From NCBI RefSeq assembly GCF_014204715.1, contig NZ_JACHLY010000001.1, positions 806,001 to 870,000 of the forward strand: 64,000 nucleotides of DNA. Reading direction: 5' to 3'. The stretch's first letter is position 1, and every line of letters starts with the position of its first letter. The translations under genes were made by a program, and so were the position numbers. The notes beneath the pieces were generated by a model. It had not been told where the DNA came from. It was given only the letters and a program-made list of their open reading frames with translations, and searched no databases. This document shows, one piece after another, positions 25,647 through 33,001 of the stretch. The stretch comes from Streptomonospora salina (lineage in GTDB: Bacteria; Actinomycetota; Actinomycetes; Streptosporangiales; Streptosporangiaceae).

Positions 25647-27610
25647 ATCTGGGGAGGGGCCGAGCCGGCACCGCCGCTGCGCCGCGCCGGGGGCTGCTGG
25701 CTGATCGCGTTGTCGGTGCCCGCCGAGACGACGCCGTCGACGTTGGCGGTGCCGAAGTTCTGCATCCCGATGGTGATGTTGTGCGCGGCCCCTTCGAGTT
25801 CACCGGTGTCGTAGCCGTTGTCTTTGAGCACCCGCACCAGCGACGTGAGGCACCGCTTGGTGACGGCCCCGGTCACCCGCTGCACGTCGTGGCGCTGGAA
25901 GAGCTGCTGGTAGTGGGGGTCGGCTGCGAGTTCGCGGATGCTGATCCGCGGCGCGTAATCCACCAGCGCGACATACCGCTGCTCGGGCCGGCCGTCCATG
26001 GGCCGCGAGGCGCCGCCCTGCCGCCGGATCCGCTGCGCCAGCAAGGCTTCCTCGCCCGCCATACCCGAGTCTTGGGGGCGGGCCCGATACTGCGCGGCGA
26101 GTCCGGCCTCTTTGCGCTTGATGCCCGAGGCACGCCACTGCGAGGCGGCAGCAGCCCCGAGTTCGGCGACGGCCGTTCGGGCGTCTCCGAACAGGTTCGC
26201 CACGGCTGACCCGAATACGCCGACGCGTCCTTCGGCGTCCTCGCCGGTCGGCTGCTCCTCCTCGGGCACGCCGTAGCACTCGGAGACGGGGGGCATGACG
26301 AAGGTCTCCCCTTCGACGCGCAGTGATCCTCCGTGCAGGCTCAGCCGGACGAAGGAAGTGACCACGATCTGGCTCTCCCACATGCTCACCCCCACCTCGA
26401 GGAAGTGCCGGACACGCTCGTGAGAGCTGTGCATGAGCGCACGCACCCAATCCGGGCGCACGTGCCCGGTACCGTCGCCCGTGAGCATCCTGCGGCGCAC
26501 GTCGCTCGGGCGGTCGGTGCGTACTCCGGGCACGAAGACGCAGTCGGCGAGGTCGACACTGCGGTGGGTGCTGAGCGGGTCGCCGTCCTCGCTGAGGCCG
26601 GTCAGGTCGGCGTGCAGTCCGGTATAGAGCTTTTCCACGAGTTCCGGACCGGGGTGCGCGGTCGGCTCCGGCGCGGGGCCGGTGTCCGCTACCGGCTCGG
26701 CGCCGCCGCCGGAGGAGCCGGACTCGGCTTCCGGTTTCAAATCGAGCGTCAGCGGCCATGAGCCGTACCGGACACCGGCGCCGACGAAGGGCGAGAAGTC
26801 GCTGTAGAAGCCCACGGGAACAGTGCCGACACCGCTCCCGCCGTTCGGGCGGGATCCGGTCATCCCCTCCGCGACGATCCTCGTGAGCGCCCGGTTGCGC
26901 TGGGAACGCATCCAGCACCCGATGGCGACCCCACCCGTCAGCAGGAGAAATGCAGCGAACCACCACGGGATGAGCAGGCCGAAGGCCGCATCGCCGGACG
27001 ACTCGTAGTCGGAACCCGGTTCGGCGACTCCCTTCACGCCGGGGTCGTACTGCGGCGCGGGGTCGTTCAGTGCGGAGTAGAGGCCGAAGCCGGCGACGAG
27101 AACCGAGACGAGGAGGATGGTCGCCAGGACGCCGACGATGGTCCGCAACCCCGCGGGCGCCGTGGCGCCGCCCCGGCTCCGCCAGAATTCGCGCCAGCTG
27201 TGGCGCAGCGCGAGCCACAGCAATCCGAGCGCCGCGAACCCGGCCACGAACACGTGGAACACGGCCAGCAGCAGCACCAGGGCGACCAGCAATCCCCCGG
27301 CGATACTCGCGGTCTCGCGCGCGTCCCGGCAGGCCCCCACGACCGCTTGGGCGTCCAGGCCCGGTTCCCGTGCCCCTGCCCGATGGGCGTTCTCGTAGCG
27401 CTCCATCAGCACCTGGTTGCGGAACGCCGCATCGAGCACCCCGGCGCAGCGCAGCCGTGTCGTGGGGTCGAACGCACCGGGCCCCGCGACCTCCGCGACG
27501 TCGGGCAGGGGCGGATCGTCGGGCGGGCGCGGCTGTGTGGGCGGGCGCGGCGGGCCGGAAGGCGGGCTCTGGCCCGGTTGAACGGTGTAGTCACCGATTT
27601 CTTCGGACAT
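25643..27610 (-). CDS. multi-pass membrane protein with C-terminal homotypic motif (unknown)
   Basis: 655 residues from the ATG at 27610 (AAAAGGAG). A proline-rich N-terminus (13-45) is followed by hydrophobic segments near residues 100-135 (probably two helices), 158-180 and 217-240. A cytoplasmic region of about 400 residues follows, with no fold I recognise (it contains YVALVDYAPRISIRELA and QRVTGAVTKRCLTSLVRVL). The last part (618-639, NFGTANVDGVVSAGTDN ...) matches the N-terminus of the next gene ungapped at 11 of 22 positions, with several conservative changes. The stop overlaps that gene's start. By position and motif it looks like the membrane-bound partner of the nucleosidase-type effector. 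Confidence 0.75.
   Translation of the reverse strand: MSEEIGDYTVQPGQSPPSGPPRPPTQPRPPDDPPLPDVAEVAGPGAFDPTTRLRCAGVLDAAFRNQVLMERYENAHRAGAREPGLDAQAVVGACRDARETASIAGGLLVALVLLLAVFHVFVAGFAALGLLWLALRHSWREFWRSRGGATAPAGLRTIVGVLATILLVSVLVAGFGLYSALNDPAPQYDPGVKGVAEPGSDYESSGDAAFGLLIPWWFAAFLLLTGGVAIGCWMRSQRNRALTRIVAEGMTGSRPNGGSGVGTVPVGFYSDFSPFVGAGVRYGSWPLTLDLKPEAESGSSGGGAEPVADTGPAPEPTAHPGPELVEKLYTGLHADLTGLSEDGDPLSTHRSVDLADCVFVPGVRTDRPSDVRRRMLTGDGTGHVRPDWVRALMHSSHERVRHFLEVGVSMWESQIVVTSFVRLSLHGGSLRVEGETFVMPPVSECYGVPEEEQPTGEDAEGRVGVFGSAVANLFGDARTAVAELGAAAASQWRASGIKRKEAGLAAQYRARPQDSGMAGEEALLAQRIRRQGGASRPMDGRPEQRYVALVDYAPRISIRELAADPHYQQLFQRHDVQRVTGAVTKRCLTSLVRVLKDNGYDTGELEGAAHNITIGMQNFGTANVDGVVSAGTDNAISQQPPARRSGGAGSAPPQM
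25694..25759 (-). other. copy 1 of the shared 22-residue motif (C-terminus of membrane protein)
   Basis: Pattern in both copies: N-[FY]-G-x-x-[ND]-V-x-G-[VI]-V-S-A-G-x-x-N-x-I-[ST]-Q-[QN]. This copy is residues 618-639 and is followed only by a 16-residue Pro/Arg/Gly tail. Confidence 0.85.
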
Positions 27611-27772
27611 TCCTACTCCTTTTCCGCTTCTTCTAGCGAAGAACAACGGACGGGGGATTCTCGGACGGGGCGCGTTCCGAGCGTTCGGCTGCCGATGGCG
27701 GCACCGGACGACGCACACGGGGGGTACCGCCGCGAACTCCGGACATCGGCCGGAAAACCGGTCAGGAGTCGG

Positions 27773-28441
27773 CTAATCGGTCGTACTCGGCACACGGCCC
27801 GATTCCCACGCGGACGAGAAGATGCGCTGCGCGAAGTCGTATATCTGCCCCGGTCTACGCGCGACGATACAGGGGGACTTCCGCCCGTGCACGGAACTCT
27901 GGTAAATGGTGAGGAAGGCTGTTCTTTCCGTAATCACCACCCGAAAGTGATTCGGCAGGTCGTAGAACCGGATCTCGCAGTTCTCCTTTCCCCGGGCCGC
28001 CGAGGCGAGGTAGCGGGCGTTGATCCGCACCTGCTCGGCGAGCAGTCCCGTGCGCAATCCCGGGTCGCCGGCGCGCACCTCCTCCTGGCGCCGGACCAGC
28101 CAGGTGTCGTGGCCCGGCTCGGGGTCGGGAAGCAGGATGCGGATGGGCCGGGGCTGCCACCCGGCGTCCGACCACAGCGGCAGGAACGTGTCGCGGGTGA
28201 GCTCGTTGCCGCGGCCCGCCAGCACGCCGACCCACCCGGCGCGGGCCGCCTCGGCGGCGAGGTCGGCGCTGGCCGACTTCTGGTGCAGGTGGATGCGCTG
28301 GACCCCGAGGCCGGCGCTGCGCGCGAAGGCGGCGAGGACCCAGCGGCGCGCGCGGGACGACAGCAGCCATCCGACCGCCATGAGCAGCGCTGTCGCCGCC
28401 AGTGATCCGGCCACGCCGATCAGGAACTCCGCCACCGGCAC
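27773..28441 (-). CDS. membrane-anchored protein with PLD-like (HKD-degenerate) domain, unknown
   Basis: 222 residues, GTG start after GGAGGGG. One N-terminal membrane helix (residues 4-28) and a cytoplasmic alpha/beta domain. Its C-terminal part (FRVVITERTAFLTIYQS ... IYDFAQRIFSSAWESG) resembles the ends of phospholipase-D-superfamily sensor or effector domains that lack the HKD residues. This resemblance is from memory and needs a profile search. It is the first gene of the minus-strand cluster, 162 bases before the membrane-protein gene. That gap shows only a weak hairpin at 27749-27764, so co-transcription is possible. Confidence 0.6.
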   Translation of the reverse strand: MPVAEFLIGVAGSLAATALLMAVGWLLSSRARRWVLAAFARSAGLGVQRIHLHQKSASADLAAEAARAGWVGVLAGRGNELTRDTFLPLWSDAGWQPRPIRILLPDPEPGHDTWLVRRQEEVRAGDPGLRTGLLAEQVRINARYLASAARGKENCEIRFYDLPNHFRVVITERTAFLTIYQSSVHGRKSPCIVARRPGQIYDFAQRIFSSAWESGRVPSTTD

Positions 28442-28534
28442 ACCCCCGCCCCTCCGCCGGTGGCGGTCCGCCCCGTCCGCGTGCGCACGCTCGTCCTACG
28501 CACAGGCGGACCGCCACCGGATCCCGGACCCTTC

Positions 28535-28561
28535 GACCATTTATGGTCAGTCCGACCATAA
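28535..28561. promoter_or_regulatory. cluster of three GACCAT half-sites (operator)
   Basis: TTATGGTC-N5-GACCATAA (28541-28561) is a perfect 21-bp dyad. A further GACCAT at 28535-28540 makes a second perfect dyad, GACCAT-TT-ATGGTC (28535-28548), with the same middle half-site. It lies between the divergent Nudix regulator and PLD-like genes, 48 bases from the regulator start. A 21-bp palindrome suits an NrtR-type dimer. Confidence 0.65.
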
Positions 28562-28608
28562 CCAGCCCCGCCGTATAAAGTCAACGCGACCTTTAGTAGA
28601 TTGCGAGG

Positions 28609-29361
28609 ATGACCGAGACTCCCGACCGGCCCTCCGGCCCCTTTCCCGCCGCAGTCACCGTCGACCTCGTGATCCTGACGGTGCGCGCCGAGGCCCTGCA
28701 CGTGCTGCTGATCGAACGCGGCAAGCCCCCCTACCTGGGCCTGCCCGCGCTGCCCGGCGGATACGTGCGCCCACACGAGGACCTCGACGCGGCCGCGATC
28801 CGGGAACTGCGGGAGGAGACCGGCCTGGACGGGCACACGCTGCATCTGGAGCAGCTGCACGGCTACGGCGCGCCGGACCGCGACCCGCGCGGGCGCACGG
28901 TCACGACCGCCTACCTGGCACTCGGGCCGGACATGCCGGCGCCGGTCGCGGGCACCGACGCCGGCGCGGCACGATGGACGCCGGTGAACGACGCGCTCGC
29001 CGCGGGATTCGGCCTCGCCTTCGACCACGGCGGCATCCTCACCGACGGCGTCGAGCGAGCGCGCACCAAGCTGGAGTACACGACGGTCGCCACGTCCTTC
29101 TGCACCGAACCCTTCACCCTCAGCGAGCTGCGCTCGGTCTACGAGGTCGTCTGGGGCCTCCCCCTTGACCCCAGCAACTTCCGCCGCAAGGTCACCCGCA
29201 CCGCGGGATTCGTCGAGCCCACCGGCGAGCGGCGCGCCACCGATCCGGGGCGCCCGGCGGCGCTGTACCGCCGCGGCGACGCGCGCGAGCTGGTGCCGCC
29301 GCTGCTGCGCTCCTCGTCCGACGTACACCGCCCGGCGACCGCGCCCCCCGCGCACCCTTAA
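28609..29361 (+). CDS. NrtR-like Nudix-domain transcriptional regulator
   Basis: 250 residues from the ATG at 28609. An N-terminal Nudix fold (LPALPGGYVRPHED ... AAIRELREETGLDG) keeps much of the Nudix box. It is followed by a winged-helix domain of the NrtR type (PFTLSELRSVYEVVWG, DPSNFRRKVTRTAGFVEPTG). NrtR proteins repress NAD-metabolism genes and sense ADP-ribose. A 21-bp palindrome lies 48 bases upstream. Its divergent neighbour is the cluster containing a nucleosidase-type effector, so a nucleotide-derived signal controlling that cluster is an attractive but unproven idea. Confidence 0.85.
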   Translation: MTETPDRPSGPFPAAVTVDLVILTVRAEALHVLLIERGKPPYLGLPALPGGYVRPHEDLDAAAIRELREETGLDGHTLHLEQLHGYGAPDRDPRGRTVTTAYLALGPDMPAPVAGTDAGAARWTPVNDALAAGFGLAFDHGGILTDGVERARTKLEYTTVATSFCTEPFTLSELRSVYEVVWGLPLDPSNFRRKVTRTAGFVEPTGERRATDPGRPAALYRRGDARELVPPLLRSSSDVHRPATAPPAHP

Positions 29362-29494
29362 CCGGGCGCACCCGGCGGCGGCCCGGATCGCACATCGGCC
29401 GCCGAACGGGCCGCCGCGCCTCCCCGCGCGGAGCCGGCCGTCCCCGGCGCCGATGACGGCCGGGCGGAGGCGGCCGGCGACACCCCCTTGCGGC

Positions 29495-29517
29495 ACTTTA
29501 CGATGCTTTAGTAAAGT
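29495..29517. promoter_or_regulatory. dyad ACTTTAC-N9-GTAAAGT with nested CTTTAGTAAAG
   Basis: The outer dyad is perfect over 7 bp per arm. The inner CTTTA-G-TAAAG (29506-29516) is itself perfect. A related CTTTAGTA occurs at 28592-28599, just before the Nudix regulator start, so the same protein may bind both places. Confidence 0.5.
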
Positions 29518-29543
29518 CCGTTATCAAATACATAGGGTGACAA

Positions 29544-29570
29544 ACCTGTACATTTCAGTGATGTACAGGT
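29544..29570. promoter_or_regulatory. 27-bp dyad upstream of the GH16 glucanase
   Basis: ACCTGTACAT-N7-ATGTACAGGT, a perfect 10-bp inverted repeat. Overlapping ATG at 29561 is in frame with the glucanase, but the signal peptide fits the later GTG, so I treat the dyad as an operator or leader hairpin. Confidence 0.6.
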
Positions 29571-29734
29571 CAGGTCCGCTCCACGGTCGTCCGCCGGTCG
29601 TCCGGCGCGACACCGCCCGTATCGGAGCGGGTCGCCAACCAGCCCCCTGTCGACAAGGGCGCCGCCGGCCCGTGTCACCCCGCTGCGGTCCTCGGATCGC
29701 GCGCGGTCCGGCCGGCGCCCGGATCGGTCTGAGT

Positions 29735-30652
29735 GTGAACACCGCAACCCCCCGTACCCGACGGCGCCGACGCGGCCTCGGGCTGAGCGCCGCGGCCTCG
29801 GTCTGCGCCGTCGCGACCGCGGCTGCCGGGTTGATCGCCCTGCACACCGGCGACGCTCCCCGGTCGGCCGCGGCCGAGCCCGCCGCAGCGGCCCAAGCCG
29901 CAGCGGGCGCACTCGTGTGGAGCGACGAGTTCAACGCCGGCGCCGGCACCGCGCCCGACCCCGCGAAGTGGAACGTCGAGGTCAACGGCGACGGCGGCGG
30001 CAACAACGAGCTGCAGTACTACACCGACAGCCGCGACAACCTCGCCCACGACGGCAACGGCAACATGGTCATCACCGCCCGCGAAGGCAATCCGGCCGGG
30101 CACCAGTGCCACTACGGCCACTGCCAGTACACGTCGGGCCGGATGAACACCGCCGGCAAGTTCGAGCACGCCTACGGCCGCTACGAAGCCCGCATCCAGA
30201 TCCCCACCGGCCAGGGCATCTGGCCGGCGTTCTGGATGCTGGGCGGCGACTTCGGCGACGTCGGATGGCCCGACTCCGGCGAGATCGACATCATGGAGAA
30301 CATCGGCAGCCGGCCCGCCGACGTGCACGGTTCGCTGCACGGTCCCGGATACTCCGGCGGCAACCCGATCACCGGCTCCTACTACCACCCGCAAGGCTGG
30401 GCGTTCGCCGACACCTTCCACACGTTCGCGGTGGAATGGAGCCCGGAGTCCATCACCTGGTTCGTCGACGGCAACGCCTACCAGACGTTCACCCCCGCCG
30501 ACACCGGCGGCGACCCGTGGGTCTACGACCACCCGTTCTTCATGATCCTGAACGTGGCGGTGGGCGGCTCCTGGCCCGGCTCCCCCGACGCGAGCACGCA
30601 GTTCCCGCAGCAGATGAAGGTCGACTACGTCCGCGTGTACGACCTGGGCTGA
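29735..30652 (+). CDS. secreted GH16 beta-glucanase (laminarinase-like)
   Basis: 305 residues from the GTG at 29735. Signal peptide: RTRRRRRGLG, a hydrophobic stretch and an Ala-rich cleavage region. The GH16 catalytic domain begins at ALVWSDEFNAG and has the ExDxxE motif GEIDIMENIG (nucleophile and acid Glu), preceded by FWMLGGDF, and NVAVGGSWPG near the end, typical of endo-beta-1,3-glucanases. No binding module. The frame is open upstream, so the start is a judgement. Likely role: degradation of fungal or plant beta-1,3-glucan. Confidence 0.9.
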   Translation: MNTATPRTRRRRRGLGLSAAASVCAVATAAAGLIALHTGDAPRSAAAEPAAAAQAAAGALVWSDEFNAGAGTAPDPAKWNVEVNGDGGGNNELQYYTDSRDNLAHDGNGNMVITAREGNPAGHQCHYGHCQYTSGRMNTAGKFEHAYGRYEARIQIPTGQGIWPAFWMLGGDFGDVGWPDSGEIDIMENIGSRPADVHGSLHGPGYSGGNPITGSYYHPQGWAFADTFHTFAVEWSPESITWFVDGNAYQTFTPADTGGDPWVYDHPFFMILNVAVGGSWPGSPDASTQFPQQMKVDYVRVYDLG

Positions 30653-30708
30653 TCCGGTCCTGCACCCGCCGACATTTCGGCTCCTCCGGGACGATCCCCG
30701 AGGCCGTG

Positions 30709-30752
30709 CCGGGGCCGGGGCGCCGCGCCACCCGCGGGCGCCCCGGCCCCGG
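30709..30752. terminator. bidirectional terminator between glucanase and fumarylacetoacetase genes
   Basis: A perfect 16-bp stem (30709-30724 with 30737-30752) and 12-base loop, lying between two converging genes and able to serve both. Confidence 0.8.
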
Positions 30753-30770
30753 TCGCATTCCCCGACGTGC

Positions 30771-31997
30771 TCACCCCTGCGCGGGCAGCACCCGGCCGGT
30801 CACCTCGCCCAGACCGATCACGGAAACGCCCGGGCCCCGGGCCGTGGCCGCGATGGTGACGGTGTCGCCGTCCTCCAGGAACGCGCGCGTACTGCCGTCT
30901 GCCAGCTCGACGGGCTCCTCACCGTTCCACGACAGCTCGATCAGCGACCCCCGCTGCTCCTTCTCGGGTCCGCTGACCGTGCCCGAGGCGTACATGTCGC
31001 CGGTGCGCAGCGACGCGCCGTTGACCGTCAGGTGCGCCAGCTGCTGGGCCGGGGTCCAGTACATCTGCGCGAACGGCGGCCGCGCGACGGGTTCGCCGTT
31101 GATCCGCACCTCCAGTTGCAGATCCAGCCCCCACGGGTCGCCCGGCACGTCGCGCAGATACTCCACCGGTGCGGGGTCGCGCTCGGGCGGAGCGACGCGG
31201 GCCTCCTGCAGCGCGTCCAGCGGCACCACCCACGGCGACACCGACGTGGCGAAGGACTTGCCCAGGAACGGACCCAGCGGCATGTTCTCCCAGGCTTGCA
31301 GATCGCGGGCGGACCAGTCGTTGACCAGGAACACCCCGAACACGTGCTCGGCGAATCCGGAGACCGGAACCCCGCCGCCGGGTGCGGGCACGCCCACGAC
31401 GAACCCCACCTCGGCCTCGATGTCCAGCCGCGCCGACGGCCCGAACTCCGGATCCTCGGCCGACGGCGGCTTGCGCTGGCCCATGGGCCGCGCGATACCG
31501 GTACCCGAGACCACCACCGTGCCCGATCGGCCGTGGTAGCCCAGCGGCAGATGCTTCCAGTTGGCCGGCAGGGAAGGCTGGCCGGGCCGCAGGATCCGTC
31601 CGAGGTTGGCGGCGTGGTGCTGCGAGGAGTAGAAGTCGACGTAGTCGCCCACCGTGAAGGGCAGGTGCATGCGCACGCTCGCGCGCTCGACCAGGTGCGG
31701 GCGCAGCGCCGTCTCGAACGCGGGGTCGGTCAGCCACGCGGTCAGCGACTCGCGGACCTGCCGCCAGGTCTCGGGGCCCTGTGCCATCAGGGGGTCGAGG
31801 ACGGGCGCGTCGACGGCCTCGGCGAACGGCGCGTCCTGGGCGTAGGCGGCCGCCGCCAGGTCCAGCACCCACGCGCCCGCCGCGACGCCGACGCGGGGCG
31901 GCCGGCCGTCGCCGGTGCTGAAGACGCCGTAGGGCAGGGTTCCCGGGCCGAACGGGTCGTCGGCGGCGATGCCCAGCCAGGTGTGCGGAACAGGCAC
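30771..31997 (-). CDS. fahA: fumarylacetoacetase
   Basis: 408 residues, GTG start at 31997 after AGAGGA. N-terminal FAH domain followed by the catalytic barrel: FYSSQHHAANLGRILRP, HLPLGYHGRSGTVVVSGT, the metal-binding LDIEAEVGFVVG, VNDWSARDLQAWE and GTVSGPEKEQRGSLIEL. It hydrolyses fumarylacetoacetate to fumarate and acetoacetate, the last step of homogentisate catabolism. It is the last gene of the minus-strand operon, 35 bases after the unknown protein. No maleylacetoacetate isomerase gene is visible nearby; it may be encoded elsewhere. Confidence 0.92.
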   Translation of the reverse strand: MPVPHTWLGIAADDPFGPGTLPYGVFSTGDGRPPRVGVAAGAWVLDLAAAAYAQDAPFAEAVDAPVLDPLMAQGPETWRQVRESLTAWLTDPAFETALRPHLVERASVRMHLPFTVGDYVDFYSSQHHAANLGRILRPGQPSLPANWKHLPLGYHGRSGTVVVSGTGIARPMGQRKPPSAEDPEFGPSARLDIEAEVGFVVGVPAPGGGVPVSGFAEHVFGVFLVNDWSARDLQAWENMPLGPFLGKSFATSVSPWVVPLDALQEARVAPPERDPAPVEYLRDVPGDPWGLDLQLEVRINGEPVARPPFAQMYWTPAQQLAHLTVNGASLRTGDMYASGTVSGPEKEQRGSLIELSWNGEEPVELADGSTRAFLEDGDTVTIAATARGPGVSVIGLGEVTGRVLPAQG

Positions 31998-32032
31998 GTG
32001 AATCGGATCCTCTCGGGGGGCGGGTGCGGCGG

Positions 32033-33001
32033 TCACTCCAGGACGGCGGGCGAGATCCGGCCGAGCGCGACCAGGTCCTCCAGCGGCTCCAGCACGCTGC
32101 AGGTGCCGAACGAGGTGAACAGGGCGCGCACCGCCGAGGCGGCGTCGCCGCTCAGCTCCGCTGCGGCGGCCGCTGCCCGCGCGCCGTCGCGCATCGACAG
32201 CACCGCGGCGGCCTCCGCGTCGTCGGCTCCCTGCAGGGCGGCGTGCACGGCCAGCAGCACGTTGAGGAAACCGTGGTGCTCGAAGCCGGTCGCGGTGTCG
32301 GTGTGGCGCAGGGCCCGGTGCATCCCGGCCGTGCACTTGAGGGCGCGGCCGCGCCGGGCGGCGGCGCCCAGGGCGGCGGCCAGTTCCGCCTCGCTCGGGA
32401 AGGCGTCGGCGCGGGTTCCGCCGGTGCGCAGTTTGGCCAGTTGGGCGGTGCCGGACAGGGCGTCCAGGCTGCGGCGGGGGTCCGTGCCGCGCGGCAGCTC
32501 GACGAACCCGGCGGTGCGGGCGGGTAGGTGCTCCTCCAGCGCGGCGGCGGCGCGGGCCGTGTTCGCGGCGGTCTGCGCATCGTCGTCGCCCCTGTGGGCG
32601 GCGACCTCCACGGCGACCGCCTCGATCGCGGGCCGGGCTCGGGCCGCTTCCAGCGCCGGTCCCACCCCGTCGGGTCCGTCGGGCACGGTCACGCTCACCC
32701 GCAGCGCGGCGCCGGGGCGGCGGGCCAGCGCCCGCCCGAGTTCGGGGATGCGGCCGGCCGGAACGATGAAGGGTCCGGTCATCGGGCTCTGCGGTCCGGC
32801 CCGGTAGCGCAGGTGGGCCGCCACCGCCGCGTCCATGGGGGCGTCCCCGGGCGGGAACAGGGCGGCGTCGTCCAGCAGCGCGGCGTACAGCGGGGGCGTG
32901 CCGCCGGGTGCCGGCGGGGGCCCGGCGCCCGGTGCGTGCGGCGCCGCATCCGGCCGGGACCCGGCCGGACCCGCCGCGCTGCCGCCCGGCTGCGGGGTCA
33001 C
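32033..33001 (-). CDS. conserved protein of the homogentisate operon (unknown function)
   Basis: 322 residues, GTG start overlapping the dioxygenase stop (GTGA). A disordered Pro/Gly/Ala N-terminus precedes a conserved core: LLDDAALFPPGDAPMDAAV, GPFIVPAGRI, TAQLAKLRTGG, FPSEAEL, RALKCTAGMHRALRH and GFLNVLLA. I recall this pattern from hypothetical proteins near homogentisate and phenylacetate genes. A TIM-barrel-like isomerase or lyase is conceivable, but there is no demonstrated activity. Strict coupling to the dioxygenase argues for a role in the same pathway, for instance supplying or shielding a reactive intermediate. Confidence 0.75.
   Translation of the reverse strand: MTPQPGGSAAGPAGSRPDAAPHAPGAGPPPAPGGTPPLYAALLDDAALFPPGDAPMDAAVAAHLRYRAGPQSPMTGPFIVPAGRIPELGRALARRPGAALRVSVTVPDGPDGVGPALEAARARPAIEAVAVEVAAHRGDDDAQTAANTARAAAALEEHLPARTAGFVELPRGTDPRRSLDALSGTAQLAKLRTGGTRADAFPSEAELAAALGAAARRGRALKCTAGMHRALRHTDTATGFEHHGFLNVLLAVHAALQGADDAEAAAVLSMRDGARAAAAAAELSGDAASAVRALFTSFGTCSVLEPLEDLVALGRISPAVLE

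Larger units (their letters stand above)
29362..29734. other. 373-base upstream region of the GH16 gene
   Basis: Holds two clear dyads (29495-29517 and 29544-29570) in an AT-rich patch at 29495-29570. No coding signal beyond the continuing open frame of the glucanase. Confidence 0.6.
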
